Shown piece after piece: positions 25,129 to 34,596 of a DNA stretch of 35,667 bases. The stretch spans positions 1 to 35,667 of the forward strand of contig SHZC01000029.1 of the NCBI GenBank assembly GCA_009692505.1. Direction: 5' to 3'. The DNA comes from Myxococcales bacterium. GTDB taxonomy: Bacteria; Myxococcota_A; Bradymonadia; UBA7976; UBA1532. The position numbers were made by a program, and so were the translations under genes. Under the pieces are notes generated by a model that saw only the letters and a program-made list of their open reading frames with translations, ran no database searches and was not told the DNA's origin. Positions within the stretch are counted from its first letter, which is position 1, and each line of letters opens with the position of its first letter.

Positions 25129-27171
25129 TCAGTACCGTAAGAGTTCCATGAGGGCACCCATCACATCATCCTCTTGAGGCAGGATCTCCCGCTCGAGGAT
25201 TCGTGAGAAGCCCACCGGGATATCTTTCGAGCCGAGGCGGGACACGGGCGCGTCGAGCCACTCGAAGCACTTATGCCCGATCGTCGTCCCGATCTCCCCG
25301 CCCATCCCATTGAAGAGGTGGTCCTCGTGCACGACGAGCAGTCGACCGGTCTTGCGAACCGAAGCGGCGACGGTCTCCACGTCCCATGGCTTCAGCGAGC
25401 GCAGATCGATGACCTCGACCTCGAAGCCCTCCTTGGCTGCCTTGTTCGCCGCACGGATGGACCAGTGCACCGTTGTGCCCCAGCTCACGATCGTCGCGTC
25501 GGTCCCGCTGCGGCGGAGGCGCGCCTTGCCGAAGGGGATCGCGTGATCGCTGCCGGGGCGCACGGCCTGCGCGAAGGGCTGATTGTAGAGGTACTTGGGC
25601 TCGAGGAAGAACGTCATGCCGCGGCTGCGGATCGCCGTTCGGAGGAGGCCTTCGGCGTCGTCGGCGAATGAGGGCATGACCACGCGCACGCCCGGCAAGT
25701 GGCCCATGATCGCCTCGACCGACTGCGAGTGATAGAGGCCGCCGCCGATGTAGCCGCAGCTCGCGAGGCGCAAGACTACGTTGGGGCTGAACTGACCGCG
25801 TGTGCGCCAGTACTCGTGGCTCATCTCGACGATCTGCTCCATGGCGGGCCAGATGTAGTCGGCGAACTGCGCGGCCTCGATGACCACGCGGATGTCGTCC
25901 TTGAAGCGGCACAGCCCGTTGGCGGTCCCGACGATGTAGTCCTCGGCGATGGGCGCGTTGAAGACGCGGCTCGAACCGAACGCCGCCTCCATACCCTTCG
26001 TGACCAGGAAGACGCCGCCCTTCTCCTTGCTGGCGACGTCCTGGCCCCAGAGGAAGGTGTCCGGATTCCGCGTGAACTCAGCGTGGAGGGTCTCGTTGAT
26101 GGCCTCGCGGATCTTGTACTTCTCGCCGTCCTCAGGCGTCTCACGCTCCGTTGCGGCGTAGGCCTCGGGCTCCACGAAGTCGGCGACCGTCGCGGGGTTC
26201 GCGTCCGCGGCGGCCTCACCCCGCGCGCCCGCGTCCTCGACGATCGCCCGGTTCCTGGCGTCGATCGCGTCGAGCTCCTCGGCCGTCACGCCGAGCTCGG
26301 CGATCAGGCGGGAGCGCAGCCGCACGAGGGGGTCCCGCGCCTTGGCTGCGGCGATCTCGGCGTCCTCCCGATAGAGCTCGTGTCGGTCGGAGTTGCTGTG
26401 CGACCCGATACGGACGCACTGGGCGTGGATCATCGCCGGGCCTTCGCCGCTCTTCACATACTCGAGTGCTTCGGCCATGCCGAGGTGGCAGTCGATGAAG
26501 TCCGTGCCATCAACGTCGATGATCTTCAGATACTTCAGGCCGGCGTAGTTCGCTGAGACGCGGATGTTGGCCGACTGCTGGTGGGTCGGCACGGAGATGC
26601 CGTAGCCGTTGTTCTGAATGACAAAGATGACCGGCAGGCGCTCCCGGCTCGCGCCGTTGTATGCCTCATAGCAGTAGCCCTCGCTCGTGCTCGCTTCGCC
26701 TTGGCTGGAGATGGCCACGGCGTCGGACCCGTAGTGTTTGATGGCCCGCGCCACGCCCACCGCGTGCAGCGTGTGGTTGCCCGTGCACGACGAGACGTTC
26801 TGTACGCCGATCGAGGGCTTGGCGAAGTGGTTGGACATGTGCCGTCCGCCACCCGCCACGTCGTCCTCCTTCGACAGCCCATTCAAGATGATCTCGTAGG
26901 GCGTCATGGTCGCGGCGAGGCACGTGAGCATGTCGCGGTAGTACGGGAAGAGGTAGTCCACGTTTGGCCTGAAGGCGAGCCCCATGGCCAGCTGGATCCC
27001 GTCGTGGCCGGCGAACGGCGCGTGATAGCTCCACCCCATCGCCTTCTTTATATAGGTGGCCGCCTTGTCCTCAAGCAGACGCCCGAGCTGGGTCAAGCGA
27101 TACCAGTCCTTCAGCGTCGCGACGGGTACGGATTCGAGTTGCATGTCCACTGCCTTCTTCAACGTCGCCAC
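25129..27171 (-). CDS. 2-oxoacid dehydrogenase E1 component, alpha and beta fused
   Basis: This 680-residue thiamine diphosphate enzyme oxidatively decarboxylates a 2-oxoacid (branched-chain type or pyruvate) and passes the acyl group to a lipoyl E2. Residues 20-330 are the alpha part. The cofactor motif normally GDGATSEG reads GEASTSEG (158-165), with paired Asn at 187-188 (QNNGYG). Residues 345-680 are the beta part, including [27 protein letters not shown] and the transketolase C-terminal domain ([15 protein letters not shown]). The Glu-for-Asp change at the metal ligand may be a subfamily trait. The start is GTG 27171 (AAAGG upstream) or ATG 27144 (AAGG upstream). No E2 or E3 gene is in the window. 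The MYXO-CTERM-type gene follows directly. Confidence 0.92.
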   Translation of the reverse strand: MATLKKAVDMQLESVPVATLKDWYRLTQLGRLLEDKAATYIKKAMGWSYHAPFAGHDGIQLAMGLAFRPNVDYLFPYYRDMLTCLAATMTPYEIILNGLSKEDDVAGGGRHMSNHFAKPSIGVQNVSSCTGNHTLHAVGVARAIKHYGSDAVAISSQGEASTSEGYCYEAYNGASRERLPVIFVIQNNGYGISVPTHQQSANIRVSANYAGLKYLKIIDVDGTDFIDCHLGMAEALEYVKSGEGPAMIHAQCVRIGSHSNSDRHELYREDAEIAAAKARDPLVRLRSRLIAELGVTAEELDAIDARNRAIVEDAGARGEAAADANPATVADFVEPEAYAATERETPEDGEKYKIREAINETLHAEFTRNPDTFLWGQDVASKEKGGVFLVTKGMEAAFGSSRVFNAPIAEDYIVGTANGLCRFKDDIRVVIEAAQFADYIWPAMEQIVEMSHEYWRTRGQFSPNVVLRLASCGYIGGGLYHSQSVEAIMGHLPGVRVVMPSFADDAEGLLRTAIRSRGMTFFLEPKYLYNQPFAQAVRPGSDHAIPFGKARLRRSGTDATIVSWGTTVHWSIRAANKAAKEGFEVEVIDLRSLKPWDVETVAASVRKTGRLLVVHEDHLFNGMGGEIGTTIGHKCFEWLDAPVSRLGSKDIPVGFSRILEREILPQEDDVMGALMELLRY

Positions 27172-27205
27172 GAGTCAAACCTTTCGGGGGTTCAGGGCCG
27201 CGCAC

Positions 27206-27234
27206 GATGTACCCGCGAGTCCCTGTACCGTCAA
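27206..27234 (-). promoter_or_regulatory. Candidate promoter for the E1 gene
   Basis: On the minus strand TTGACG (27234-27229) and TACATC (27211-27206) are 17 bases apart. The -35 matches five of six consensus bases, but the -10 only three. It lies in the 156-base divergent gap between the E1 gene and the HEAT lipoprotein. I see no convincing promoter for the plus-strand operon there. Confidence 0.3.
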
Positions 27235-27327
27235 GGTCATCGGCCTGCGTCTCTCATGACTTGCCCCTGCGGGGGTGATGGGTGTAGAACGCCGCGTTTG
27301 AATCTCACCCATAGAGGATGAAGAACA

Positions 27328-28446
27328 ATGATCACTCGCGCTCGTCGTCTGTCTTCTGCCGCCGCTCTCGGTGGTGTCATGTGTGCCGCGCTCGCCCTCC
27401 AGGCGTGCACGAACTCCGGGACTGGCTCCGCTACGCCTCCTTCGGCCCCCCCGTCCGCCCTCGCGTCTCAGACGGCCTCGCTCGCTCCGGCGGGTGGTCC
27501 GCTCGACGAGCTGCTCGACAAGGCGCTGACCTGCGTCGACAAGGGCCGGGTCAATCGGGGCTGTGACGCCTATGCCCAGCTCTCTCAGGCGGTCAATACG
27601 CAGCGGCGCACCCCGGGCGTCGTCGAGAACCTGCTCTCCGCCGCCGAGGGCAAAGAGCCCTCCCGCAAGGCGCTCGCCTTGACCATGCTCGCGCGCCCCT
27701 TCCCCGAGGAGGCCGACGCCGCCCCTCGCCTGCTGAAGCTCCTGGACGCGGAGACGGATCCCGCCTTCAAGAGCGACCTGCTTGAGGCCTTGACGCCCCG
27801 TACCGCGGCCGGCGTTCCCGAGGCCGCCCTCAAGCTCTTGGTGTCCGCCGAGGAGCCCAATATCCGCGCGGCCGCGTGCCGGCTCCTTGGGAGCAAAGCC
27901 CACGAGGCCTCCGCCGAACTGGCCAAGCCCGCGCTGCTCAAGGCCCTCCGCGAGGATCAGGCGCCCGCCGTTCGCCGTCAGGCCGCGACGAGCGTCGGCA
28001 ACCTCCTCTTTGCCGACGCGCTCCCCGATTTGATCAAGACGCTTGACGATCCGTTGGTCGCCCCTTCGGCCACCTTCGCGCTCGCCCGCTTCGAGACCCC
28101 CGAGGCCTACGACGCGATCTGGGGCCGCATCGACGCGGGCACCAAAGATGGCAAGGTCTCCCTGCCCCTGCTCGCCTCGATTCGCCTCCTGGAGAAGCAC
28201 CCCAAGCACGACCAGAAGCGCGAGCTGAAGACGCTGGAGAAGCTGAAGAAGGTCCTCGAGAAGGCGCCGCCGACGGACGGGACCGCGCAGGCCGGCCTCA
28301 AGCTCGTCCAGCGAAACATCGACCGGATGACCGGCAAGGCCCCCGAGCCCGGAATGCCGCTCCCCGGTCAGCTCGTGCCCGTCGCCCACCCGGATGGCGT
28401 GCCCGCCGGCAAGCCCAAGGTGGTCGTGCCCGGAAGCCAGAAGTGA
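27328..28446 (+). CDS. HEAT-repeat lipoprotein of the Omp85 operon
   Basis: This 372-residue protein has a lipoprotein signal with Arg residues at the start, a hydrophobic run and lipobox LQAC with Cys27. An Ala/Ser/Pro linker (30-55) leads to HEAT-like helical repeats (about 60-330; for example DQAPAVRRQAATSVGNLLF) and a Lys-rich stretch, and then a Pro/Gly/Val tail. CVDKGRVNRGC near residues 72-82 holds a Cys pair. GAGG is present about ten bases before the ATG. The stop overlaps the GTG of the TPR-like gene, and an Omp85-family gene follows, so the lipoprotein is a natural candidate for a periplasmic accessory of that outer-membrane protein (inference from operon structure). Confidence 0.87.
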   Translation: MITRARRLSSAAALGGVMCAALALQACTNSGTGSATPPSAPPSALASQTASLAPAGGPLDELLDKALTCVDKGRVNRGCDAYAQLSQAVNTQRRTPGVVENLLSAAEGKEPSRKALALTMLARPFPEEADAAPRLLKLLDAETDPAFKSDLLEALTPRTAAGVPEAALKLLVSAEEPNIRAAACRLLGSKAHEASAELAKPALLKALREDQAPAVRRQAATSVGNLLFADALPDLIKTLDDPLVAPSATFALARFETPEAYDAIWGRIDAGTKDGKVSLPLLASIRLLEKHPKHDQKRELKTLEKLKKVLEKAPPTDGTAQAGLKLVQRNIDRMTGKAPEPGMPLPGQLVPVAHPDGVPAGKPKVVVPGSQK

Positions 28447-28754
28447 CCGAGGCCCGCATCGCCGCCCTCGAGGCGATGCTGGTCGAGAACCCCGACGACA
28501 CCTTCGCCCTTTACGCGCTCGCCATGGAGCTGCGCGGCACGACCAGCGAGCGCGCCTTGATGTGCCTGCGTCGAGTGACCGCGCTCGAGCCCGGCCACCA
28601 CTATGCGTATTACCAGTTGGGCAGCCTGCTCCTCGAGCTTGACCGAACGGCCGAGGCCAAAGACTGCCTGATGGCGGGCCTCGATCGGGCTCGTGCTGAT
28701 CAGGCCCAGAAGGCGGCCTCGGAGTTGGCCGCGCTGCTCGACACCGCTGGCTGA
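28443..28754 (+). CDS. Small TPR-like protein
   Basis: This 103-residue helical protein begins with GTG inside the stop of the HEAT lipoprotein gene (GTGA overlap), so translation is probably coupled. Residues 20-90 resemble two tetratricopeptide repeats: FALYALAMELRG followed by YAYYQLGSLLLELDRTAEAKDCLMAGL. It has no signal peptide or lipobox, so it should remain in the cytoplasm unless exported by another route. Small TPR proteins of this size serve as adaptors or chaperones. It lies 14 bases before the Omp85-family gene, in the middle of a three-gene operon. Confidence 0.82.
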   Translation: MTEARIAALEAMLVENPDDTFALYALAMELRGTTSERALMCLRRVTALEPGHHYAYYQLGSLLLELDRTAEAKDCLMAGLDRARADQAQKAASELAALLDTAG

Positions 28755-28768
28755 GGCGAAGAGTCGGC

Positions 28769-31093
28769 ATGAAGGTCGCGCTGCCCATCGCCTTCGTCGC
28801 CGCGCTTCTGACAAGTGCCGCGCACGCCGGTCCCGCCGCCACCCTGCCCTGCGATGGTCAGCTCTGCGACACGGCCCGCATCCGCAGCCTTCGATTCGAG
28901 GGGGCCGGAGCGCAGGCGGGCAACTCCGCTCGTCTCCAGCTCGGCTTCTTGCTCGACCAGCCGGCGACCGCAGCAAACCTCCTGCGCGCCGTTCAGGTGC
29001 TCGGCGACATCAACGGGGTGGGGGGCGTCGACGTTCGACTCATCGCCAACCTCCGGGAGCGACAGCGGGGCACGACGGAGGTCGTCTTTACCTGCGATGG
29101 CCGTCACGTGCTCGTCTCCGACCTGACCGTCACCACCCGGACCGCCCCCCCACCTGTCGCCGAGGAGAGCTGGCGGCTCATGCGCCACATGATCTCAGCC
29201 GACGATCCGCTGACATTGAAGCCCGGGCGCTCGCTTCACCCGTATCTCCTGTCTCATGACCGGGAGGTCGTGCGACACGCTTGGGTCAAGCGCGGCTACC
29301 GTGAGGCCACCGTGCGCGAGGAGCTTGAATACTACGAGGCGGAGCTCGTCCGCGTGGTCTACCGGGTGCAGGCGGGGCCGCAGTTCCACGTCACGAGCCT
29401 CACCGTCGAGGCCACCCCGATCCTCGATGCCAACCAAACCGAGGCTGTGGTCGAGTCCTTCGCCACGAAGTCCGATGGCGGGCCCCCAATCCCTTGGAAT
29501 CTTCGGCAGGACGAGGATCGCCTGCGCGGTGCGGTCTGCGAGCGGGGGTACGACGACGCGACGGTCACGCTGACCGAGGAGGTCGATGCCTCATTCGGCG
29601 TGAAGCTCGCGTTCAAGGTCACGCCGGGTCCACGGCACATCGTCCGCACCGTCGTCGTCGACGGCTTCGCGGTGAAGCAGGCGCTGCTTCTCGAACATGG
29701 CCTCGTCACCGGCGCCCCTTTCTGTGGCACGCGCCTTGAACACGCGAACGGGGCCATCGCGGCCGTCCTTCGAGATCAGGGCCGCCCCGACGCGACCATC
29801 GAGCTCGTCGTCTCCGATACGCCCAACCCCGCCGACGGCACCCAGAGCGTCGACCTGCGGATCACGATTGCTCCCCAAGCCGAGGTGACCGTCGAGCGCA
29901 TCTGGTTCGAGGGCTTGCGCGTCACCCGCGACGACGTGGCCCGCCAGCTCCTCGCGATCGAGGCCGGCGAGCTCTACCGACAGTCGCGAATTGATACGAG
30001 CGTTCAGAACCTCCTCCGCAGCGGCCTGTTCCGGAGCGCCGACGTGCACAGCATCCACGGAAGTCGAGCCTCGAGGCGATACCTCGTCTTCACGGTCGCC
30101 GAGCAGGACTCCATCTCCGTCGATGTGCTCGAACAGACGCTGCGCCTACGCAACCTCGACCTTCTCGACATGCCGGAGAACTTCGAGGAACTCTCCAGTG
30201 GCCATTCCCTACAAGGGGGCGGCCAGGAGCTGTCCATCATCGGCAAGCCGGAGCACATCGGCCTGCGCTTCGAGGACCGGTTTCTCCATCGCCACCTCCT
30301 CCTCGAGATCGACGCCGCGCGACGCGCGCAGGGCATCGGCAAGGTCGACGAGACTTGGTTCGCCGCGTCGCTCGGGTTCGGGGCCAAGGCCCTTCAGGGG
30401 CGACTCGCGCTCGTGCCGTTCCTTGGGGTTGAGCGGTCCGCTCTGCCCAGACGTGCGGTCTTCGACCCCCTACCTCTCGCGCAGGGGTCGAGCGTCTCCA
30501 CGACGGCCGGTGCGGAGCTTCGGGCGGAGTTCAACCGACGAGACGCCGAGCGCGTCCCCTACCTCGGCGCCGACGCCACCGCCTTGTATACGGTCGCGAA
30601 GCGATCCCTCGGCGGCGACACAGACTTCGAGTCCATCGACACCTCCCTCGCGCTCAACCTGCCCGTCCACGAGCACGCGCGGGGCGCCCACTCCGTCTTG
30701 CGCTTGGGCGGCCGCTTCAAGCACCTCGTGCCCCGGACGAAGCTGCCCGGACATCGGCGCCTCTTCCCGGCGATTCGTGGCTACGGCGCGACCGGGATCG
30801 GCGTCCCCTTCGAAGACGGGGTCATCGGCGGCACCACCGCCTTGAACGCCACGCTCGAGCTTCGGCTCGCCGTCATCCCCCTCCGACGCAACGCCATCGC
30901 GCCCTTCTTCGACGCCGCGACCGTCATCGGCGAGGGGGACGATCCGCTCGACCGCCTGCACGCCTCCGTCGGCGGCATCTACTACTTCAGCTTCATCTCC
31001 GAGCGACTTGAGGGCTTCGTCTATGGAGCGTTCCCGTTCCGAACGGGCACCGTGTGGGACGTGTTCGGCGCCGGCATCGGGGGCAACTTCTGA
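28769..31093 (+). CDS. Omp85-family outer-membrane protein (BamA/TamA-like)
   Basis: In this 774-residue protein the signal peptide ends at AHA (about residue 20). The mature N-terminus has a Cys pair (Cys28, Cys33), unusual for the family. POTRA-like modules fill about residues 35-465, for example FHVTSLTVEAT, HIVRTVVVDGF and VTVERIWFEGLRVTRDDV, followed by the SGLFRSADV signature. The last 300 residues are a beta barrel in which RGYG at 670-673 matches the conserved RGF/Y of the lid-lock loop, and the protein ends in Phe, as barrel proteins do. Omp85 proteins insert or export proteins at the outer membrane. It differs from housekeeping BamA in lacking adjacent bamA-neighbour genes (skp, lpx), so a TamA-like or specialised role is more likely. 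It is the last gene of the HEAT-TPR operon. Confidence 0.9.
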   Translation: MKVALPIAFVAALLTSAAHAGPAATLPCDGQLCDTARIRSLRFEGAGAQAGNSARLQLGFLLDQPATAANLLRAVQVLGDINGVGGVDVRLIANLRERQRGTTEVVFTCDGRHVLVSDLTVTTRTAPPPVAEESWRLMRHMISADDPLTLKPGRSLHPYLLSHDREVVRHAWVKRGYREATVREELEYYEAELVRVVYRVQAGPQFHVTSLTVEATPILDANQTEAVVESFATKSDGGPPIPWNLRQDEDRLRGAVCERGYDDATVTLTEEVDASFGVKLAFKVTPGPRHIVRTVVVDGFAVKQALLLEHGLVTGAPFCGTRLEHANGAIAAVLRDQGRPDATIELVVSDTPNPADGTQSVDLRITIAPQAEVTVERIWFEGLRVTRDDVARQLLAIEAGELYRQSRIDTSVQNLLRSGLFRSADVHSIHGSRASRRYLVFTVAEQDSISVDVLEQTLRLRNLDLLDMPENFEELSSGHSLQGGGQELSIIGKPEHIGLRFEDRFLHRHLLLEIDAARRAQGIGKVDETWFAASLGFGAKALQGRLALVPFLGVERSALPRRAVFDPLPLAQGSSVSTTAGAELRAEFNRRDAERVPYLGADATALYTVAKRSLGGDTDFESIDTSLALNLPVHEHARGAHSVLRLGGRFKHLVPRTKLPGHRRLFPAIRGYGATGIGVPFEDGVIGGTTALNATLELRLAVIPLRRNAIAPFFDAATVIGEGDDPLDRLHASVGGIYYFSFISERLEGFVYGAFPFRTGTVWDVFGAGIGGNF

Positions 31094-31097
31094 GCCG

Positions 31098-32606
31098 TCA
31101 ACGTGCGGGCGTGTCCGAGGCATCGCGTAAAAGACCGGCGCGGGCCGCCCATTCACCGTTCAAGTCCAACGGCGACGTCTCCCAGGGATCGGCGAGCAGA
31201 TCAAAGAGGCGCTCGGTCCCGTCCAGGGTCCGAATGAGCTTGTATTGCTCATCCCGCACGGCAACTCCACCCGTGACGGTGTCGATGGAGGGGCCGAACA
31301 GCTCAGATCGAAGAACTCGCGGCGGGAGTGTTCCGCCCGGCGTGAGCAGCGGCACCAAGCTCACGCTGTCGCGTCTCGCTCCATCAGGAGAGTCGGCCGG
31401 CACAAGGGCGCCCGTCCACTCCAGCACGGATGCGTAGAGGTCTCTCGTGTGGACCGGCGTACTGACGGCCCGGTTGACCTCGACGAGGTCCGGCGTCGTG
31501 ATCAGCAGGGGCACGCGGAGGCCGCCCTGAAAGAGCGTCTGCTTGGACCGGCCGGCGGGGATTGGGGGCTCGGCCACCCGCGCCACGCTGCCGTTATCCC
31601 CCACGAAGACCACGACCGTGAGGGCCCGCTGTTCAAGCGTGAGGGCGTCAAGGACACGGCCCACCTCGTGATCCAGCGCCTCGATCATCGCGTGAAAGTG
31701 TTGGATGGGGCGCATCGGGATCGCCGCGCCTTCGAGGTGGTCAAACGTGTGAAGATCAGGCGGTGGCAGATGAAACGGCGCGTGCGGCGCGTTAAACGCC
31801 AGCCACAAGAACCAGCTCTCCGCTCCACGTTGCCCCAACCACTCAATCGCCTCGTCCGCGAACACCGTCGTCATATAGGCGGGATCGATCGCGGTCACAC
31901 CGTCCGTCGTGTGTCGCCAGCCCCAATAACTCTGCACCCCGCCGAGCAGGAAGCCGCTGAAATGGTCATACCCAAAGAAGCGAGGCGTGTCGTCAGCGGC
32001 GTGGGTCAGCCCCAGATGCCACTTGCCAAGGTTCGCCGTGGCGTACCCCATCGGCCCGAGGGCGCGCGGCAGCGTATGAGCGTCACCCGGGACGCCGAGC
32101 TCACCGCCCCCGACGATGTCCCCGACCCCGGTGCTGATGGAGGTGCGGCCGGTCAAGATGCCCGAGCGCGTCGGCGAGCAGAGCGGCTCGGACCACGCCT
32201 GGGTAAAACGCACACCCGACTCACAGAGGCGCGTGATGTTGGGCATCGGGGCGGGGTTTTGACCCACGCCCATGCAGGGGACGGCCTCGATGCCGAGGTC
32301 GTCGGCGATGATGAGCAGGACGTTGCGGCGCGGGCGGGCCACAGCGCCGTCCACGGCCGAGCTGAGATCGGCGCCGTCTACGGCCACCCCGAGATCAGTG
32401 GCGCGGGTGTCGCGTATCGGCACATCCGCGGCGTCGATCCGCTCGACGTCGCTTGAGGGCAGCGCGTCTACGGCGGCAAGCGCATCGCCCGTTGGGCCAC
32501 GATCGCTCACGAGCAGCGCGTCTGTTGAATCCACGTTCGAAGGGCTCTCCCCTTCGCAGGATGCAAGCCCCAGGACGACCGCTCTTAGAACTTCGCTGAC
32601 CCGCAT
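31098..32606 (-). CDS. Type I sulfatase lipoprotein
   Basis: This 502-residue protein has lipobox LASC with Cys17, followed by an Asp/Ala/Ser/Val linker to about residue 92. The sulfatase domain starts RNVLLIIADDLG (metal ligands Asp102, Asp103). The activation motif is CSPTR at 143-147, where Cys143 is the expected formylglycine precursor. GKWHLG (Lys195, His197), APHAPF (His275), VGDNG (Asp337, Asn338) and Lys355 complete the active site. It hydrolyses sulfate esters and needs a formylglycine-generating enzyme, which is not encoded in the window. AAAGGA lies seven bases before the ATG. It follows the acyl-CoA ligase gene by 27 bases, so they are probably co-transcribed, and it ends four bases from the convergent Omp85 gene. 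Confidence 0.93.
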   Translation of the reverse strand: MRVSEVLRAVVLGLASCEGESPSNVDSTDALLVSDRGPTGDALAAVDALPSSDVERIDAADVPIRDTRATDLGVAVDGADLSSAVDGAVARPRRNVLLIIADDLGIEAVPCMGVGQNPAPMPNITRLCESGVRFTQAWSEPLCSPTRSGILTGRTSISTGVGDIVGGGELGVPGDAHTLPRALGPMGYATANLGKWHLGLTHAADDTPRFFGYDHFSGFLLGGVQSYWGWRHTTDGVTAIDPAYMTTVFADEAIEWLGQRGAESWFLWLAFNAPHAPFHLPPPDLHTFDHLEGAAIPMRPIQHFHAMIEALDHEVGRVLDALTLEQRALTVVVFVGDNGSVARVAEPPIPAGRSKQTLFQGGLRVPLLITTPDLVEVNRAVSTPVHTRDLYASVLEWTGALVPADSPDGARRDSVSLVPLLTPGGTLPPRVLRSELFGPSIDTVTGGVAVRDEQYKLIRTLDGTERLFDLLADPWETSPLDLNGEWAARAGLLRDASDTPAR

Positions 32607-32633
32607 GGGCCGGTCCTTTCAGGCGGGGCCGAG

Positions 32634-34478
32634 TCAGTCGCGGTCGGGCTTGGCCTGCGCGTACATCGCTTCGATCCGGTCGGCGTACTTCGTGGACACG
32701 ACCATGCGCTTGACCTTCAAACTCGCCGTCAGCTCACCGCCGTCCACGGACAGGGGCGCGGGCAAGACGTCGAAGTACTTGATGCTCTCGTAGCTCGCGA
32801 GGCTGCGATTGACCTCGGCCACGTGGGCCTGAAGGACCGCTCGGACGCGCTCGTGGCCCGGATCAGCGGGCAGGCCTTCGCGTGTCGCCCACTCACCGAG
32901 GGTCTCGGGATCGAGCGCGTACAACGCCACGCAGAAGTTGCGATTGTCGCCGATGACCACAGCCTCCTGCACAAACGCGACGGCCTTGAGCCGCGCCTCA
33001 ATCTTGACCGGGGCGATGTACTTGCCGCCGCTCGTCTTGAGCAGCTCCTTCTTCCGGCCCGTGATGCTCACGAAGCCATCGGCGTCGATAGAGCCGAGAT
33101 CGCCGGTGTGGAACCACCCCTCAGCATCGAAGGCCTCGGCCGTAGCGTCGGCGCGATTGAGGTAGCCCTGGGTGATGTTCGGCCCCTTCGCCAGGATCTC
33201 CCCGTCCTCGGAGAAGCGCAGGGTCACGCCCTTGATGGCTTGGCCCACGGTGCCAATCTTGATGTGATTCGGCCGGTTCGCGGTCAGGCCGGGGCAGGTC
33301 TCGGTCAGGCCGTAGGCCTCGATGAGTATGAGCCCCATCGCGAGGAAGAACTCATGCACATCGCTGCGGAGCGGCGCGGACCCGGAGAGGAGAACGGCGG
33401 TCCGATCAAAGCCGAGCTTCGCCCTGACCTTGGAGAAGACGACCTTGTCGGCGACGCGGTGCTTGAGCGCGAGCAGCAGCGGCAGAGGCCGACCCGTCGT
33501 CACAAACGGCAGGGTCTCGCGGCCCACGCACATCGCCCAGTTGAAGATCTTCTGTCGAATCGGGGGCGCGCTTTGGACCCCGCTCTCAATCTTGGCCTTC
33601 ATCTTCTCGAAGACCCGCGGCGCGCCGGGGAAGAAGCCGGGGCGTGAGGCCGCCAGATCCGGTCCGAGCGTTGGCACCGACGAGATGATGAGCGGCGACG
33701 AGAAGAACGGTCCGGCGAGCTCGATGAGCCGACCGAAGGAGTGCGCCAAAGGCAGGAAGAGAAAGAGGCCACCCTCCTGCACCTTGGGGCCGAAGAGGTT
33801 GACCTCGGCGATGTTCTCCAGGAGCGAGAGCATGTTCTCGTGGGTCTGAATCACCGCCTTCGGGGGGCCCGTCGTGCCCGACGTATAGGTGAACGTCGCG
33901 ATGTCCGAACGCTTGACCTTCTCGATGCGGCGCTTCATCTCCTCTCGGAGGCTCGCGAGCTTTTCGCGACCGCGGGCCTCAACGTCCGCGAGGCTCTCCC
34001 AGTCGTCGGCCGCGGCCAAGCCCGTCGGATCCACGATGATGACTCGACCCTTGAGGTGCAGGGTCTCCGGGCCGTAGTCGAGGTCGAAGAACCGAAAGCC
34101 ACCCCGCATCGCCCGCACCTTCGCGAGCTGCCCGGCGTTCTCGGCGATGACGAGCTCAACCCGAGGATCGGCGTGCATGAAGCCGACCTCCTCGGGCAGG
34201 AGGCTCGCGTAGACCGGCACCGTCTGGAGGCCGACCGACAGCGCCGCGAAGTCCAAGATGACCCAGTCCATCGAGGTGTTGCCGATGATGCTGATGCGGG
34301 CCCCATCGGTCAGGTCGGCCGCGCTCAGGAGCCCGGCGGCGAGGTGCTGGATTCGGGGCAAAACCTCCCCCCAAGTGACGTCCGCGTAGGCATCGCCACG
34401 GCGCACACGAAAGGCCGTCGCCGATGGGTTGCGGTTGGCGCGATCAGCGACCATCGCCGCGAGGTGATTATCCAACAT
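32634..34478 (-). CDS. Long-chain fatty acid-CoA ligase (AMP-forming)
   Basis: This 614-residue adenylate-forming enzyme activates a fatty acid to acyl-CoA with ATP. The AMP-binding loop is YTSGTTGPPK at 198-207. EAYGLTETCP near 365 is the A5-type motif, the hinge region includes GWFHTGDLG, and RKKELLKTSGGKYIAP is the C-terminal lysine region of the long-chain (FadD15/ACSL-like) branch. The frame opens with a TTG at 34484. I chose ATG 34478 because GGGGGG sits eight bases upstream. It is probably membrane-associated or cytoplasmic. It precedes the sulfatase lipoprotein in the same direction, and no other fatty-acid genes are nearby. Confidence 0.93.
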   Translation of the reverse strand: MLDNHLAAMVADRANRNPSATAFRVRRGDAYADVTWGEVLPRIQHLAAGLLSAADLTDGARISIIGNTSMDWVILDFAALSVGLQTVPVYASLLPEEVGFMHADPRVELVIAENAGQLAKVRAMRGGFRFFDLDYGPETLHLKGRVIIVDPTGLAAADDWESLADVEARGREKLASLREEMKRRIEKVKRSDIATFTYTSGTTGPPKAVIQTHENMLSLLENIAEVNLFGPKVQEGGLFLFLPLAHSFGRLIELAGPFFSSPLIISSVPTLGPDLAASRPGFFPGAPRVFEKMKAKIESGVQSAPPIRQKIFNWAMCVGRETLPFVTTGRPLPLLLALKHRVADKVVFSKVRAKLGFDRTAVLLSGSAPLRSDVHEFFLAMGLILIEAYGLTETCPGLTANRPNHIKIGTVGQAIKGVTLRFSEDGEILAKGPNITQGYLNRADATAEAFDAEGWFHTGDLGSIDADGFVSITGRKKELLKTSGGKYIAPVKIEARLKAVAFVQEAVVIGDNRNFCVALYALDPETLGEWATREGLPADPGHERVRAVLQAHVAEVNRSLASYESIKYFDVLPAPLSVDGGELTASLKVKRMVVSTKYADRIEAMYAQAKPDRD

Positions 34479-34504
34479 ACTCAAGTCCCCCCAAAACAGG
34501 TCCG

Positions 34505-34525
34505 CCTCGCCGGATTCCGACGAGG
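34505..34525 (-). terminator. Hairpin between the UPF0178 and ligase genes
   Basis: CCTCG and CGAGG, with inner CGG/CCG, form an eight-base-pair stem with one mismatch and a three-base loop. On the minus strand a short run of four T residues follows about nine bases later. It may end the UPF0178 transcript, but the U-tract is weak. Confidence 0.3.
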
Positions 34526-34596
34526 ACGACGGGAATATGGACGGTTATGGGGCCGCGCCCAAGCCCCCTTTCGAGGATTCGACCGGGGGCGTCCGA

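Noticed and set aside
24083..25177. 364-codon plus-strand open frame
   Set aside because: It is antisense to the signal-peptide and beta-rich N-terminal part of the MYXO-CTERM-type protein, and has no domain of its own.
27175..28842. 555-codon minus-strand open frame
   Set aside because: It covers the HEAT lipoprotein and TPR gene in reverse. Its composition is Arg/Gly-rich and it would displace a well-supported operon.
31245..32456. 403-codon plus-strand open frame
   Set aside because: It is the reverse reading of the sulfatase gene, which has a full set of active-site motifs.
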